A DNA stretch of 33,186 nucleotides. Source: Okeania sp. SIO2C9 (GTDB taxonomy: Bacteria > Cyanobacteriota > Cyanobacteriia > Cyanobacteriales > Microcoleaceae). Under the pieces are notes generated by a model. The model was not told the origin of the DNA, did not search any database, and saw only the letters and a program-made list of their open reading frames with translations. A program made the position numbers and the translations under genes. Shown here piece after piece: positions 16,923 to 26,228 of this stretch (position 1 is the first letter of the stretch; the number at the start of each line of letters is the position of its first letter). The stretch covers positions 1 to 33,186 of the forward strand of contig NZ_JAAHGO010000058.1 in NCBI RefSeq assembly GCF_010672455.1, written 5' to 3'.

Positions 16923-19091
16923 ATGTTCAAACTTTTCGGTACACATCAAAATACCATTCTGAAGAATATTAAACACTGGCTAATAGAAAACCGTCGATTA
17001 TTACTAACAGCTTCAACCTCAGCAGGTATCGTCATACTTTTACGCTCATTAGGTCTTTTGCAATCTTGGGAATGGACACTTTACGATTATTTTTTTCGCT
17101 TACGTCCAACAGAACCATTAGATCCCCGTATTGTAATTGTAGGAATTGATGAATCAGATATACAAAAGTATGGCTATCCTATAAACGATCAATTAATGGC
17201 TGAAATACTACAAAAGTTACACTCACTTCAACCTCGTGCTATTGGTTTAGATATATATCGTGATTCCCCTAGAGAACCAGGCTATGAAAATTTTGTAACA
17301 GCTCTAGAAAATATTCCTAATATAATTGGTATTGAGAGAATAGGAATCAAAAATAGTTTAGGAATAAAACCACCTGCAATTTTGGCTAAAAAACAACAAA
17401 TAGGATTTAATAATATAGTAACAGATGCCGATGGAAAAATTCGTCGTGGCTTGCTCTATATGCACTTAGAAGATGGCAAATTTCGGGAAAGTTTTGCACT
17501 TAAACTGGCTTTAAATTACTTAGAAAAAGAAGGAATTGAGCCAAAAGCAGCTAATAAAGCCAACGATTTACAATTAGAACTAGCTGTATTTCACCGTTTT
17601 AAAACAAATGACGGAGCTTATGTTAGAGTTGATGCAGGTGGCTATCAATTTTTAGCAAACCCCAGAAAAATATCAGATAGTTTTCATACAGTTTCCATGA
17701 ATGATTTACTATCTGGAAAAATAACTCCACACTTATTCAAAGACCGGATAATTCTCATTGGTTATACTGCAACTAGCGTTAAAGATTTTCATAGAAATTC
17801 TTACAGTAGTCGTTTATTTAATTCTCCCAAAGAAATATCTGGAGTAGAATTACAAGCTAATTTTTTGAGTCAAATTTTGAGTTCAGCACTAGATGGTAGA
17901 GTAAACATTAAAGTTTTTTCTGAACCTATAGAATGGTTATATATTATTGCTTTTTCTTGTATAGGTGCTAACTTAAGTTGGCAATTATTATTGCCCAACA
18001 AATCAATTATCACGATATTATTTATCGGTATTAGTATTACAGGATTTTCTTATATTATCTTGATTGATGCTGGTTGGTGGTTTCCTATAATTCCCTCAAT
18101 ATTTGCTCTTAGCTGCTCTGCTATTATGATTATGTTGCATCTTGCTTACTTAAAAGAAGAATGGCAGAAATCCACAGAATTTTTACAGTCAGTTATTGAT
18201 GCAATTCCTGACCCTATATTTGTCAAAAATAAAGATCATCATCGTATTGTCCTCAATGAATCTTATGGTAAATTTATCGGATATCCTGTAGAATCTCTAC
18301 TCATAAAAACAGACTATGAATTATTTCCTCAAAATGAAGCTAATATATTTTGGCAACAAGATGAGTTAGTATTTCAAACAAGTCAACAGCAAGAAAATGA
18401 AGAATATTTTACAGATGCTCATGGAATTACTCATATAGTTGCTACTAAAAGAACTCTTCATCAAGATGCCGCAGGAAATCTATTTTTAGTAGGAGTAATT
18501 AGAGATATTACCGAACGAAAAAAAATGGAGGAAAACCTGAAGGAAACAGCAACAAAATTAAAGCTTGATAATGACAAACTCAAACTTTTAGGAGATTCTT
18601 TACATCATCAAGCTAATCACGATCCCCTCACAGGATTACCTAATCGTAAGCAATTTCATGAGCGTTTAAGTCAAGCTATTGAGTGGGCAAATGTCAATGA
18701 AAAAATGGTTGGTCTACTATTTCTAGACCTCAATGGATTTAAAGCTGTTAATGATACCCTGGGTCATAATATAGGAGACTTACTATTAAAATTAGTAGCA
18801 CAAAGATTGGAAGGGTGCTTAAGAGGAAGTGATACAGTTTCCCGACTTGGAGGTGATGAATTTACTGTGATATTACCAGGTATTCCAGGACTACTAGGAG
18901 CTTCTAGAGTGGCTGAAAAAATTCGCAATACAATCAATCAACCTTTTAATTTAGAAGATCATATTGTACCAGTGGGAACCAGTATTGGTATTAGTCTATA
19001 TCCTATTGATGGTCAAGACATTGATCAACTAATTCATCACGCTGATAGTGCTATGTACGAAGACAAGAAACAGCAGAAGAAACAACGTTAA
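16923..19091 (+). CDS. CHASE2-PAS-GGDEF diguanylate cyclase, membrane-bound
   Basis: A 722-residue sensor enzyme predicted to make cyclic di-GMP. One N-terminal membrane segment (about 28-45) leads into an extracytoplasmic CHASE2 domain (about 50-325, with RIVIVGIDESDI and the late block DRIILIGYTATSVKD). Three membrane helices follow (about 335-410), then a PAS domain (about 425-540, closing in the PAC-like VIRDITERKKMEE), a coiled linker and a GGDEF domain (about 565-720). The active-site loop is RLGGDEF. An RGSD I-site lies five residues before it, so product inhibition is expected. The ATG at 16923 is preferred over a TTG ten codons upstream. It is a single gene with long intergenic DNA on both sides. 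Confidence 0.93.
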   Translation: MFKLFGTHQNTILKNIKHWLIENRRLLLTASTSAGIVILLRSLGLLQSWEWTLYDYFFRLRPTEPLDPRIVIVGIDESDIQKYGYPINDQLMAEILQKLHSLQPRAIGLDIYRDSPREPGYENFVTALENIPNIIGIERIGIKNSLGIKPPAILAKKQQIGFNNIVTDADGKIRRGLLYMHLEDGKFRESFALKLALNYLEKEGIEPKAANKANDLQLELAVFHRFKTNDGAYVRVDAGGYQFLANPRKISDSFHTVSMNDLLSGKITPHLFKDRIILIGYTATSVKDFHRNSYSSRLFNSPKEISGVELQANFLSQILSSALDGRVNIKVFSEPIEWLYIIAFSCIGANLSWQLLLPNKSIITILFIGISITGFSYIILIDAGWWFPIIPSIFALSCSAIMIMLHLAYLKEEWQKSTEFLQSVIDAIPDPIFVKNKDHHRIVLNESYGKFIGYPVESLLIKTDYELFPQNEANIFWQQDELVFQTSQQQENEEYFTDAHGITHIVATKRTLHQDAAGNLFLVGVIRDITERKKMEENLKETATKLKLDNDKLKLLGDSLHHQANHDPLTGLPNRKQFHERLSQAIEWANVNEKMVGLLFLDLNGFKAVNDTLGHNIGDLLLKLVAQRLEGCLRGSDTVSRLGGDEFTVILPGIPGLLGASRVAEKIRNTINQPFNLEDHIVPVGTSIGISLYPIDGQDIDQLIHHADSAMYEDKKQQKKQR

Positions 19092-19999
19092 ATAATGATT
19101 GTATAGCAAAGAACGATTTGCTTAGGACATAGACTGACGATCAACCTTAGACAGAGAAATGTTTTTCCCACTGTTGCCTGTTGCCTGTTGCCTGCTATAA
19201 ATTTGATTAGATTAGCATCTCAAATAAATTTAACCCAGTAATATATTACTGAGTTCAAAAATTTAATAATTTATTCATTTGTGAAAGTTTCCTGTTTTTG
19301 AACTTTGATTAAGGAATACTTAAATAAATATACATTTAATTGCAGATGAAGAATATAGTTAAGGTCACGATCAAATTTATCCTTATCGTTAATTTATGAA
19401 AAATTAGGTAGTTATAACAAATAATTTTCGCAGCTTACTTTTTGACGACGAAAGGGATTTACTAAAAAAATATCCTTACATATTTAGAACTACCACAAAT
19501 TGAATACTTGCTCAGATAAGAATATGACAAGTGTATATCACAAAATCCCAGACTATAACTATAGCAGACAACAGGGAATAGACTAAAGGCAATACTGGGA
19601 AAAACTTTTCCCTGTCTAAAGTTCATCATCACTATATGTGCTAAGTAAATTTTTCGCCTGCTATACCAAACTCCTGACTCTATGTAATTATCCTCACAAA
19701 CTTAGCGACTGGTGTAGCTTCCTCAATAGTGTTTTTCCGAATTTATACTGAATAATCGGCAATTTAATTAAGTTGATTAAGCCAAATATTGTATATACAT
19801 CTGTGTATGTACTGATATAATAGATTTATAATAAAGATTTTAATAATTTGAATTTGCTATTAATAGCTACCAATTAGTAGCCAAATTTCAATGAATCTGT
19901 GCAATTCAAAAACACAATGAAGAAAAAGCACTACTTTTCTAGCAAGCTAATCAATCTAGATAATCTTTGATCTAGCTCTACTATCAGGGGATAACTTTT
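19092..19999. other. intergenic, no gene; heptad repeats
   Basis: No credible gene. TGTTGCC repeated three times at 19172-19192 lies in a context (GAAATGTTTTTCCC before, CTGCTATA after) shared with 370-405. A second related piece (AACAGGGAATAG, GGGAAAAAC) lies near 19568-19605. The promoter of the peptide gene at 20000 should lie in the last 150 bases. Confidence 0.55.
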
Positions 20000-20239
20000 A
20001 TGAATGCGATACTACTACTTACTATCAAAAACATAGCTTTCTCAAGCTTAACTTTAAGCTTAGGTATCATAATACCAACAAGAGTGATGGCATTACCAGT
20101 AGCTAGCCATTACTCTAACTCTAATCAGACTTACATAGATGTTGATACCTATTTTTTTAAATCATCTATTCTTGCAAAATATGCACCAGACGATAATGGT
20201 AAATCTGGAGACAGTAAAAAAGGTGGAGGGGCACACTAA
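20000..20239 (+). CDS. small secreted peptide, hypothetical
   Basis: A 79-residue product with a hydrophobic N-terminus (about 12-32) ending VMA-LP, a likely signal peptidase site, leaving a mature part of about 48 residues. The end is YAPDDNGKSGDSKKGGGAH. The pattern Pro, Gly, then a GGG[T/S/A][R/H]-like tail resembles the short motif at the start of mature DUF928 proteins and of small cyanobacterial exported proteins often found near CHASE2 genes. That is recalled family knowledge, and the match is weak. An AGGGGA Shine-Dalgarno-like sequence precedes the ATG. The nearest gene upstream is the CHASE2 diguanylate cyclase. Function unknown. Confidence 0.6.
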   Translation: MNAILLLTIKNIAFSSLTLSLGIIIPTRVMALPVASHYSNSNQTYIDVDTYFFKSSILAKYAPDDNGKSGDSKKGGGAH

Positions 20240-20253
20240 CATTACCTCCTTTT
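20225..20253 (+). terminator. possible intrinsic terminator overlapping the end of the peptide gene
   Basis: GGAGG at 20225-20229 can pair with CCTCC at 20245-20249, followed by TTTT. The stem is only five pairs and the loop about 15 bases, so this is a weak call. Confidence 0.3.
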
Positions 20254-20478
20254 CATTTAAATACTAAATAGCTATCTTAGGATTAATCTACTATATTTAT
20301 TTCTGGTCGCGATTAAAACTTTAGAGTTAATTAAGTTTAGTAATTCATGTCGTAATTTTTTCAATTTATCCCTAAAACGCATCGATAATCTCAGTTAGTC
20401 TGAAAACAATAAATTTAAGAACTAATCCCTGAGGTTAATAGATAATCAGGCATTTGATCGATACTAATATTAGTTCAC

Positions 20479-20594
20479 CGAATAATTAATAATTTCATCT
20501 TTGAAGTCTATCCTTTTAAATTTTAAGGATAAAAGTCATTGATATTTCTTTTTAAGAAGAGATAACTGTTAATTGTTAATTATTAATTGTTGAA
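20479..20594 (+). mobile_element. TTAC-family palindromic element A9, diverged
   Basis: It starts CGAATAATTAATAATTT after TTCAC (a one-base variant of the TTAC target) and ends TTGTTGAA at 20594. The left guide position reads GAAG and the hairpins are decayed (CCTTTTAAATTTTAAGG). Length 116 bp, a minimal form. Confidence 0.6.
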
Positions 20595-20820
20595 TGTGAA
20601 AACTAAACTCTAGAAACTTGAAGGAATTGACATACTCCTGATGTTACCCATAGCTCAACTACTTGGGGTTCTTCAATTCGCATTTGGAATCGCTGTTTGT
20701 ATAGCAGATGATGAGCGAACCCTGTGTTTTTATTATAAGCATGAGTATCTATCCTATCTACTTCAGTAATGACTCTGCTGTATAATTGTAGGACATTATC
20801 GATCGCCTTCAACTAAATGA

Positions 20821-20868
20821 GAAGCTTAAATTAGATATAAATCCACCTAATTTAAACTTCTTTTATTT
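20821..20868. terminator. 14-bp stem hairpin between the peptide gene and psbU
   Basis: GAAGCTTAAATTAG and CTAATTTAAACTTC pair over 14 bases with one G-U, around a 12-base loop. On the plus strand TTTTATTT follows. On the minus strand, the direction of psbU, the tail is less T-rich. It may end transcripts from either side, and the plus orientation has the better tail. Confidence 0.45.
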
Positions 20869-21032
20869 CGCAACGCCTACACAAGCAGAATAAATACGGT
20901 TTTAACCCGTAGAGTTTCTAATACTTAACTTCAATAATCAATTGGTAATTCCCAAGATTTAATTAAGTACTCAAGTATTAAATAGCAGCATTGAAAATTG
21001 ACTAATGTTTGAGAGTTTAGTCTATGCTAATC

Positions 21033-21461
21033 TTAGTCGTATGAACCAGTATTCAATCTGAAGTCACCTTCAATATACACATCAGCAGGTGGAGTCACTG
21101 TAAAATTTTCAAGATTTGCTTCTAAAAGCTTTTTCTGTCTTTCAGTTAAATCAGAAATTTCTAGTACATCCTCTACGTTTTCGTAAGGAGCATTATCTAC
21201 TATCATCGCAGCTATAGTTGGAAACATTCCCCGGTATTTCCGAAAGCTTCGTAAAGGACTATTGTTAAGGTCGAGCTTCTCTCCAATCTCTCCTAATTTT
21301 CTGTCTGCCTTGTTAAGCCTTCCAGGTTCTACTGCTATAATTGATGTTGAAGGCCATACAGTTAAACTTAAGTTACCTGCATAAGCTTGATGGTATGGCA
21401 TTAATCCTACACAACCTAGACATAAACCTAATATTGCTAGCAGTAAGCCTATTTGTTTCAT
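21033..21461 (-). CDS. psbU: photosystem II extrinsic protein U (12 kDa)
   Basis: PsbU is a lumenal extrinsic subunit stabilising the oxygen-evolving complex of cyanobacterial photosystem II. The product is 142 residues. A signal peptide (MKQIGLLLAILGLCLGCVGL...YAG) would direct it to the thylakoid lumen. The mature part shows the typical helix-hairpin-helix core: LGEIGEKLDLNNS, SFRKYRGMFPTIAAMIVDNA, PYENVEDVLEISDLTERQK and LEANLENFTVT. The ATG at 21461 is chosen because AGGAG lies about ten bases upstream; an in-frame ATG six codons earlier overlaps that site. The gene is monocistronic and lies between a hairpin and a decayed tnpB element. Confidence 0.95.
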   Translation of the reverse strand: MKQIGLLLAILGLCLGCVGLMPYHQAYAGNLSLTVWPSTSIIAVEPGRLNKADRKLGEIGEKLDLNNSPLRSFRKYRGMFPTIAAMIVDNAPYENVEDVLEISDLTERQKKLLEANLENFTVTPPADVYIEGDFRLNTGSYD

Positions 21462-21774
21462 TATTCTGTTTCTCCTCATCTTTATTGATATACACAGTTT
21501 GTTAAGTACCTAAGGGTAAAAATTAAACTGTAGAAATTTAAACAGTTTACTTAATTGTTAGTGGGTTAATCAAGTAACGACTGCATGATGCAGCTTACTA
21601 TTCTCCAGACTCAGAAAGTCTATGAAAATAATTTTTCTACTTGTTGGTTTCCACTGCTTAAACGTCTCGCAAATTATCTCTTTCTTCTTCTAATCCGATA
21701 GAAACTTTGGGAGATATATTTTGTCCAACAAGACAAATTTAATCATAGACTATTAAGCCATATCCACTATAGTT

Positions 21775-23295
21775 CATAAAAATATAGTCAAATATGACAT
21801 ATCCTTATTTTGCAGGTGTTACCCTGACTGGGTGAACTACAACACCACGCCAGTTGCTTCAAGTCGGGGAACCCGCAAGGGCGCACTGGCTTCTCTATCC
21901 CATAGTCAAAGACATTTGGGACTGCTTTTCTCATGATGTTTAGAGAAGCATTAACATCAGCATTAATTAATCCAATGCTTGCGCTGCAATACAAACCTCT
22001 CTTTACTCTTTTTCCTGAAAAGGTTACATGATTTTTCTCTCCTTCAGTGTACACTGGAATCAAATCATTATCTATAAAACTTGCTTTTGAGGTATAAGAT
22101 TCTTCTGTAATAATTACATCTATCCCTACCATCTTGGCTTTATAAGATAACATTTCTATTAACTTGTTATAGGGAACAGATACAAAACATGAAATATTTC
22201 TTTTCCCTAGATTTATCTTCTGCTTCCACTCTTCATTGTACCCAATTATCAAAGTTCCTATTTTCTGATTAATCAGGGTATTAATAATCAAACGAGATGC
22301 AATACGCAAGATAATCGTTGATTTTAAATTCTCTTTTATTAGAAAGCTTTTTGAGTCTCTTACTTGATTGATTTTTCCGGAGTTCAGATTGTAGGAAGCT
22401 TTTTACCTTATTATAGTATTGATTTATAGATTTTAACGGTCTGCCATTGATCAAGAGCGGTTTCATTCCGGCGCTTATTAAAGGTTAATGTAGCTAAGTT
22501 GTTTAATCCTATATCAATACTGGCGCAACGATTTTTCTCTAGCTCGTATTGTTTTTCGCATTTTTCATAAATCACCTCTATTACATAATGATTAAGTTTA
22601 GGGACGAGACGAACTTGTTTAATTTGTGAAGCAGACACTAAAGTTTTTAGATAAATCCCAGTTTTACTCAGATTAATAATTCCTTGTTTTAATTGCCTCT
22701 TGCTGATGGCTTGTGTTGTATAAACTGCAATATTTCTTCCTGTTATTTTATTTTTATATCCAGGAAGACGAGGACGAGATTTAAACTTTGATGGGTTTTG
22801 TTTATAAACTTCGTTTGCTGCTAAAAAGCTTTTCCAGTTTTTCTCTAAAATCATCAAGATTTGTTGAGATACTTTAGCTGGCATTGCTTGATAGTCTGAT
22901 TGAGTAGAGAGTGTTTTTTGCAGGTCATAATAGGATAGATTTGTATTTTCAAATATCCAAGACTGACGAACTAAATAATTAGCATAGTTATAGATATTTT
23001 TAGACAAAAAACACAGTCGGTCAATTTCAGGATAAAACCGATGATTTTTCTGAATAATATGTTTCTCAACTAATCTCATCAATCCAGGAGTTAAAATTAT
23101 ATTAGGATTCGAGCAGTTCGGAATTTTGATGACTATTTAGTCTGGAACTCTCAGCCAATTATTATACTATAATACAGATGGCCTTTGATTTATTAAATTT
23201 TGTCAAATATTTAGTAGCTCTTTTGTACAAATTAACTAAGATATTTGACATAATTTGACTATATATGACTATATTTATGTATAACTTTTATTATA
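21775..23295 (-). mobile_element. tnpB-only IS200/IS605-type element, decayed
   Basis: The extent is taken from what is shared with the deletion derivative at 13110-13565. The 3' side begins near GTTCATAAAAATATAGTC, and the 5' side ends in TTTGACTATATATGAC...AACTTTTATTATAC. It contains only tnpB and no tnpA, so even an intact copy would need a transposase in trans. Confidence 0.75.
21788..23082 (-). pseudogene. tnpB: tnpB (RNA-guided nuclease ancestor family), two frameshifts
   Basis: Three consecutive minus-strand frames join into one TnpB of about 430 residues. The first (23082 to about 22450) carries the N-terminal helical/beta region and RuvC-I ASIDIGLNNLATLTF. The second (about 22466-22300) runs GRPLKSINQYYNKVKS to NDYL. 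The third (about 22309-21788) contains RLIINTLINQKIGTLIIGYNEEWKQ with the RuvC-II Glu, TEESYTSKASF, and the RuvC-III Asp in LINADVNASLNI. This subfamily lacks the usual four-Cys ribbon. Frame breaks fall near 22455 and 22305. TnpB in intact elements is a guide-RNA-directed nuclease; this copy is presumably inactive. Confidence 0.88.
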
Positions 23296-23319
23296 CTTTA
23301 TCAGGTTCTACGGCTTAAA

Positions 23320-23701
23320 CTAACCTTTTTTTGACACTCCCGCTGTTAAATCAAAGATTATAACGGGGAATTCTTGCGAGTGCTGACGCAACGCTCCGCG
23401 ACATTAAACGCGTAGCGAAACACAGATTCTCGGACGAGGTAACAAATCAAACAAGTTGAGTGGTACTCCCGTTACTACCATCTCCACAAACTTTCTTGCT
23501 CCGTCTTTACGCATCAGAAACCGTTGACTCGCAGGCGGTGCGCTTTTCTTTGACAGTGTGCCCTACGGTTATTAACCCTCTATTTTCAATGACTTTTGCA
23601 GCAGCTACATCACGATTCTTATAGAAGGTTGAGTTTACCATACAGCTACTTTTGCTTTTTCTCTCAGTTATCTTATCATGCTGTGTTGAAGTTAATTCCA
23701 A
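23320..23701 (-). pseudogene. tnpB remnant: C-terminus and right-end hairpin only
   Basis: On the minus strand, YKNRDVAAAKVIENRGL near 23610-23560 is the RuvC-III block of a TnpB, followed by a typical tail (VGHTVKEKRTACESTVSDA). The upstream nine-tenths of the gene is absent. Downstream, GAATTCCCCG...GCGGGAGTGTC at about 23330-23373 looks like the element's right-end hairpin. GC-rich dyads (GCGTAGCGAAAC and others) have inserted between them. It belongs to a different tnpB lineage from the neighbour at 21788. Confidence 0.7.
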
Positions 23702-23738
23702 GCCTTTTGATGTTAACGATCAGCTGATATGTCCCATC

Positions 23739-23941
23739 TTCAACAATTAATAATTAATAATTAATAATTAATAATTACCTCTTCTTGAAAAGAAGAGGAT
23801 TGACAAAGAGATGAAAACTTTTCTTCACAGGAGTCGATTGGATATGGCTCCGAGACCTCGCCATCCCACCCTTCGGGAAGCTGCGAAGATCGACCGCTTA
23901 TTATCCCCTTAAAAGGGGAGACGCATACCCACAAATTTTCG
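23739..23941 (-). mobile_element. TTAC-family palindromic element A10
   Basis: Read on the minus strand it starts CGAAAATTTGTGGG after TTTC (target variant) and has the hairpin CCCCTTTTAAGGGG. The guide position reads TGCG instead of AAAG. GCGGTCG and nested dyads follow, then GTCAAT before a perfect right hairpin with 7-bp stem CCTCTTC/GAAGAGG. Heptads end in TTGTTGAA. It shows the best-preserved right hairpin of the family. Confidence 0.75.
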
Positions 23942-24093
23942 GAAAGAAGTCTCATGGGATATTAAACTACAAAGTTTTTTCTTGAGTTTATACACTTAGC
24001 ACATCTACAATCTAAGCTTTTGCTTGACAGATAATAACTATATGAATTGAAAAACGGATAATTATACCTGTAAAAAGTAATAGTTGATTTGAT

Positions 24094-25107
24094 CTAAAAC
24101 AAATTTTGATTTTTTGCAGAGAGCAATTTTGTGCCCAAAAAACTGTTGAGATTATTAAAAGTACCACCATAAGTAATCGTTGGACTATCATAGCCTTTCA
24201 GATTTACTTGATACTGCTTAAATATTTGATGAACATTTTCTAGATCGCAAATATACTGATAAGTACCTTCTCCCAAAGCAATATCCATACCAATTTCTTT
24301 AGTAGATGATTCTAGACGAAATGCTGCATTTACAGTATCTCCCAAAGCAGTATAGTCCGAACGTTCACTACTACCAGCATTACTCACCATTGCATAACCT
24401 GTATTTATTCCTGCTCCTACTCTTAAAGGAAAGGGTAAAGGGTAGATTTTACTTAGTTCTCTTGTAACTTCATATAAATCTTTAAGAGCTAGAAAAATAC
24501 GAATCATTTCTGCACTATTAACTCCGTCAGCTCCATGAAACCAAACTGCCATAATCGCATCACCAATATATTTATCCACCCAACTTCCATATTTCCTGAT
24601 AATATCCCCTGCTTGCCGAAACCAACTACCAATAACTTCAGACAATACTCTCTCGTCCACTTTTCTAGTCAGCACTGTAAAATCTCGGATATCCATTACC
24701 ATCACCGATATTAGGCGACGAACATGCAAGGTAGATGTAAAATCTTGAGAATCAGCATCTATACCCGACTCTACTTCCATTGCCAGGTCTGGACAATTAA
24801 ATTCTAGTTCTGTTTGACCAAATAGTAAGTGATCGGAATCCTTTAAAATCACAGGAATACTAACACGACGACTATTTACAAAAGAGCCATTACGACTGCC
24901 TAAGTCAATCAGATAAAAATCTCCTTTGTCCATCTGTTGTATCATCGCATGGTTGCGGGATATCCATTTATCAGTCAGGACAAAAGTGTTATCTCTACCT
25001 CTACCAATAGTCCAACAATTATTTCCCACTAGAGGTAGGTAGCGATCGCCTGCTTCGGTACGAAGGAGCATATGAGGAGGTTGCAAAGTCACGACAGTGG
25101 CACTCAT
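24094..25107 (-). CDS. cya1: FHA-domain class III adenylate cyclase (Cya1 type)
   Basis: A 337-residue soluble enzyme predicted to make cAMP. The N-terminal FHA domain (about 28-105) keeps WTIGRG, SRNHA and DLGSRNGSFVN, so phosphothreonine binding is plausible. The cyclase domain (about 130-310) has the metal-binding Asp in VMVMDIRDFT, the second Asp and the adenine-selecting Lys in DKYIGDAIMAVW, and DYTALGDTVNAAFRLES with the second purine residue and the transition-state Asn and Arg. Architecture and length match Synechocystis Cya1 (Slr1991), a bicarbonate-responsive cyclase involved in motility. It lies 152 bases after the DUF3120 gene on the same strand and may share its transcript. Confidence 0.9.
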   Translation of the reverse strand: MSATVVTLQPPHMLLRTEAGDRYLPLVGNNCWTIGRGRDNTFVLTDKWISRNHAMIQQMDKGDFYLIDLGSRNGSFVNSRRVSIPVILKDSDHLLFGQTELEFNCPDLAMEVESGIDADSQDFTSTLHVRRLISVMVMDIRDFTVLTRKVDERVLSEVIGSWFRQAGDIIRKYGSWVDKYIGDAIMAVWFHGADGVNSAEMIRIFLALKDLYEVTRELSKIYPLPFPLRVGAGINTGYAMVSNAGSSERSDYTALGDTVNAAFRLESSTKEIGMDIALGEGTYQYICDLENVHQIFKQYQVNLKGYDSPTITYGGTFNNLNSFLGTKLLSAKNQNLF

Positions 25108-25259
25108 GGTAACACAAGCTCTAAACTTGTGTGAATTCTCTTTTGGTCAGCACTAATATATCACTAATAAACTGATTGTCCCTAAAATAGCATAGGTTTC
25201 TACAGGATTATTACCAATCTCTTCTTCTACTGCACCCCCTCTGACTATATTACTTAGTA

Positions 25260-25955
25260 TTAGGCTAAACAAGCAGCTAATAGAAATAGACTGTCCACTA
25301 AAATTGTACTTAATACTGCTGCTCCAAAGGTCCAAAAGTATAACTTGCTTGATTGCAAAGGTAAAAGACCAAAAAGCAATAGAATTCCCACCAAAACAAA
25401 TATCCAAATTATTCCCCAGGAAGTACGTACTTGAGTTAAAGCATCTTGGAATACTTCTAAGGCCATATCTGGTTCAACTATCATTAATCGTCGCCAATAA
25501 GGAATAAGGCCAGTTATGTAGAAGTATCCGTCTGTAACTGCTGTACCTAGTAGAGAACCAAGGTAAAAACAGTTACCTATCATTTCTCTTTTGTGCGCCA
25601 AACACCATAAAGCAAAAGGTACACATATCGCCTCAACTGGTAAATGGAGCAGTGGTTCCTGTCGTAGCCAACCCCAGTATATTGAGCCTGTGAACCAACT
25701 CCAAGTAAATCCCAATAATAGATCGCCCCATAGATGGGTATCTCTATCTTTAAGTAGTTTTAAACTTAGCCATAACCAGAAACCTGTCATAGCTAAACTT
25801 AACCAAGGTAGTTGGCGTACCATTGGAGCTTGAAAAAATACCGGCACTGATACTAGAAATACGGCAGTACAAAACACAGCCCATTTTTGGCTGATTCTAA
25901 TTTTTTTTGAAAAAAATAAAAATAAATTTGTCCCAAATTTTTCTGGGTAAAGCAT
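25260..25955 (-). CDS. DUF3120 family membrane protein
   Basis: A 231-residue cyanobacterial membrane protein of unknown function. It has about six hydrophobic segments, and the conserved stretches WGDLLLGFTWSWFTGSIYWGW (split by a TM boundary) and EPLLHLPVEAICVPFALW are typical of DUF3120 as I recall it. The ATG at 25955 is preferred. A TTG eleven codons upstream would extend the frame but has no better ribosome site. The C-terminus SLFLLAACLA is hydrophobic. It is divergent from uppP and upstream of cya1 on the same strand, and it is found in oxygenic cyanobacteria generally. Confidence 0.82.
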   Translation of the reverse strand: MLYPEKFGTNLFLFFSKKIRISQKWAVFCTAVFLVSVPVFFQAPMVRQLPWLSLAMTGFWLWLSLKLLKDRDTHLWGDLLLGFTWSWFTGSIYWGWLRQEPLLHLPVEAICVPFALWCLAHKREMIGNCFYLGSLLGTAVTDGYFYITGLIPYWRRLMIVEPDMALEVFQDALTQVRTSWGIIWIFVLVGILLLFGLLPLQSSKLYFWTFGAAVLSTILVDSLFLLAACLA

Positions 25956-26040
25956 TGTGACTCTAGCAAACAAAGTATTATTCAACAAGATATTTTTAAT
26001 ATTTTTTACTTAAGTTTATCTAATTTAACATATCACATTT

Positions 26041-26104
26041 ATTATCCCCTCCAGGGGCATCTTTGATAATAGCAGGTATTTTATCCCCTCCTAGGGGATT
26101 TTTT
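26041..26104 (+). promoter_or_regulatory. two successive CCCCT/AGGGG hairpins upstream of uppP, the second terminator-like
   Basis: TATCCCCTCCAGGGGC at 26043-26057 and ATCCCCT-CCT-AGGGGAT at 26083-26099 followed by TTTTTT. The second has the form of an intrinsic terminator pointing toward uppP, whose start is 125 bases further on. The DUF3120 gene points away, so no plus-strand gene ends here. The two hairpins share arm sequence and could form alternative pairings. A leader attenuator is possible, as is a mere repeat. Confidence 0.45.
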
Positions 26105-26228
26105 AGGAAGAGTTAATAATAAACAAAAACCCTATGAAATAAAGAGTTTTCACTCCTCAAAACTCAAAAAAGTGGTGATATTTCTGATGCTATAATCGAG
26201 ATAATAGTTCTACTTAAAACCCTACTTA

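Noticed and set aside
20603-20812. Possible small minus-strand gene (69 codons, IDTHAYNKNTGFAHHLLYKQ)
   Set aside because: It needs a TTG start directly after a stop codon, has no ribosome site and no recognisable family. It could be a gene fragment, but I cannot support it.
25153-25407. Open frame overlapping the end of the DUF3120 gene
   Set aside because: It lies in another frame of the same strand, mostly inside DUF3120, and has no ribosome site or family resemblance.
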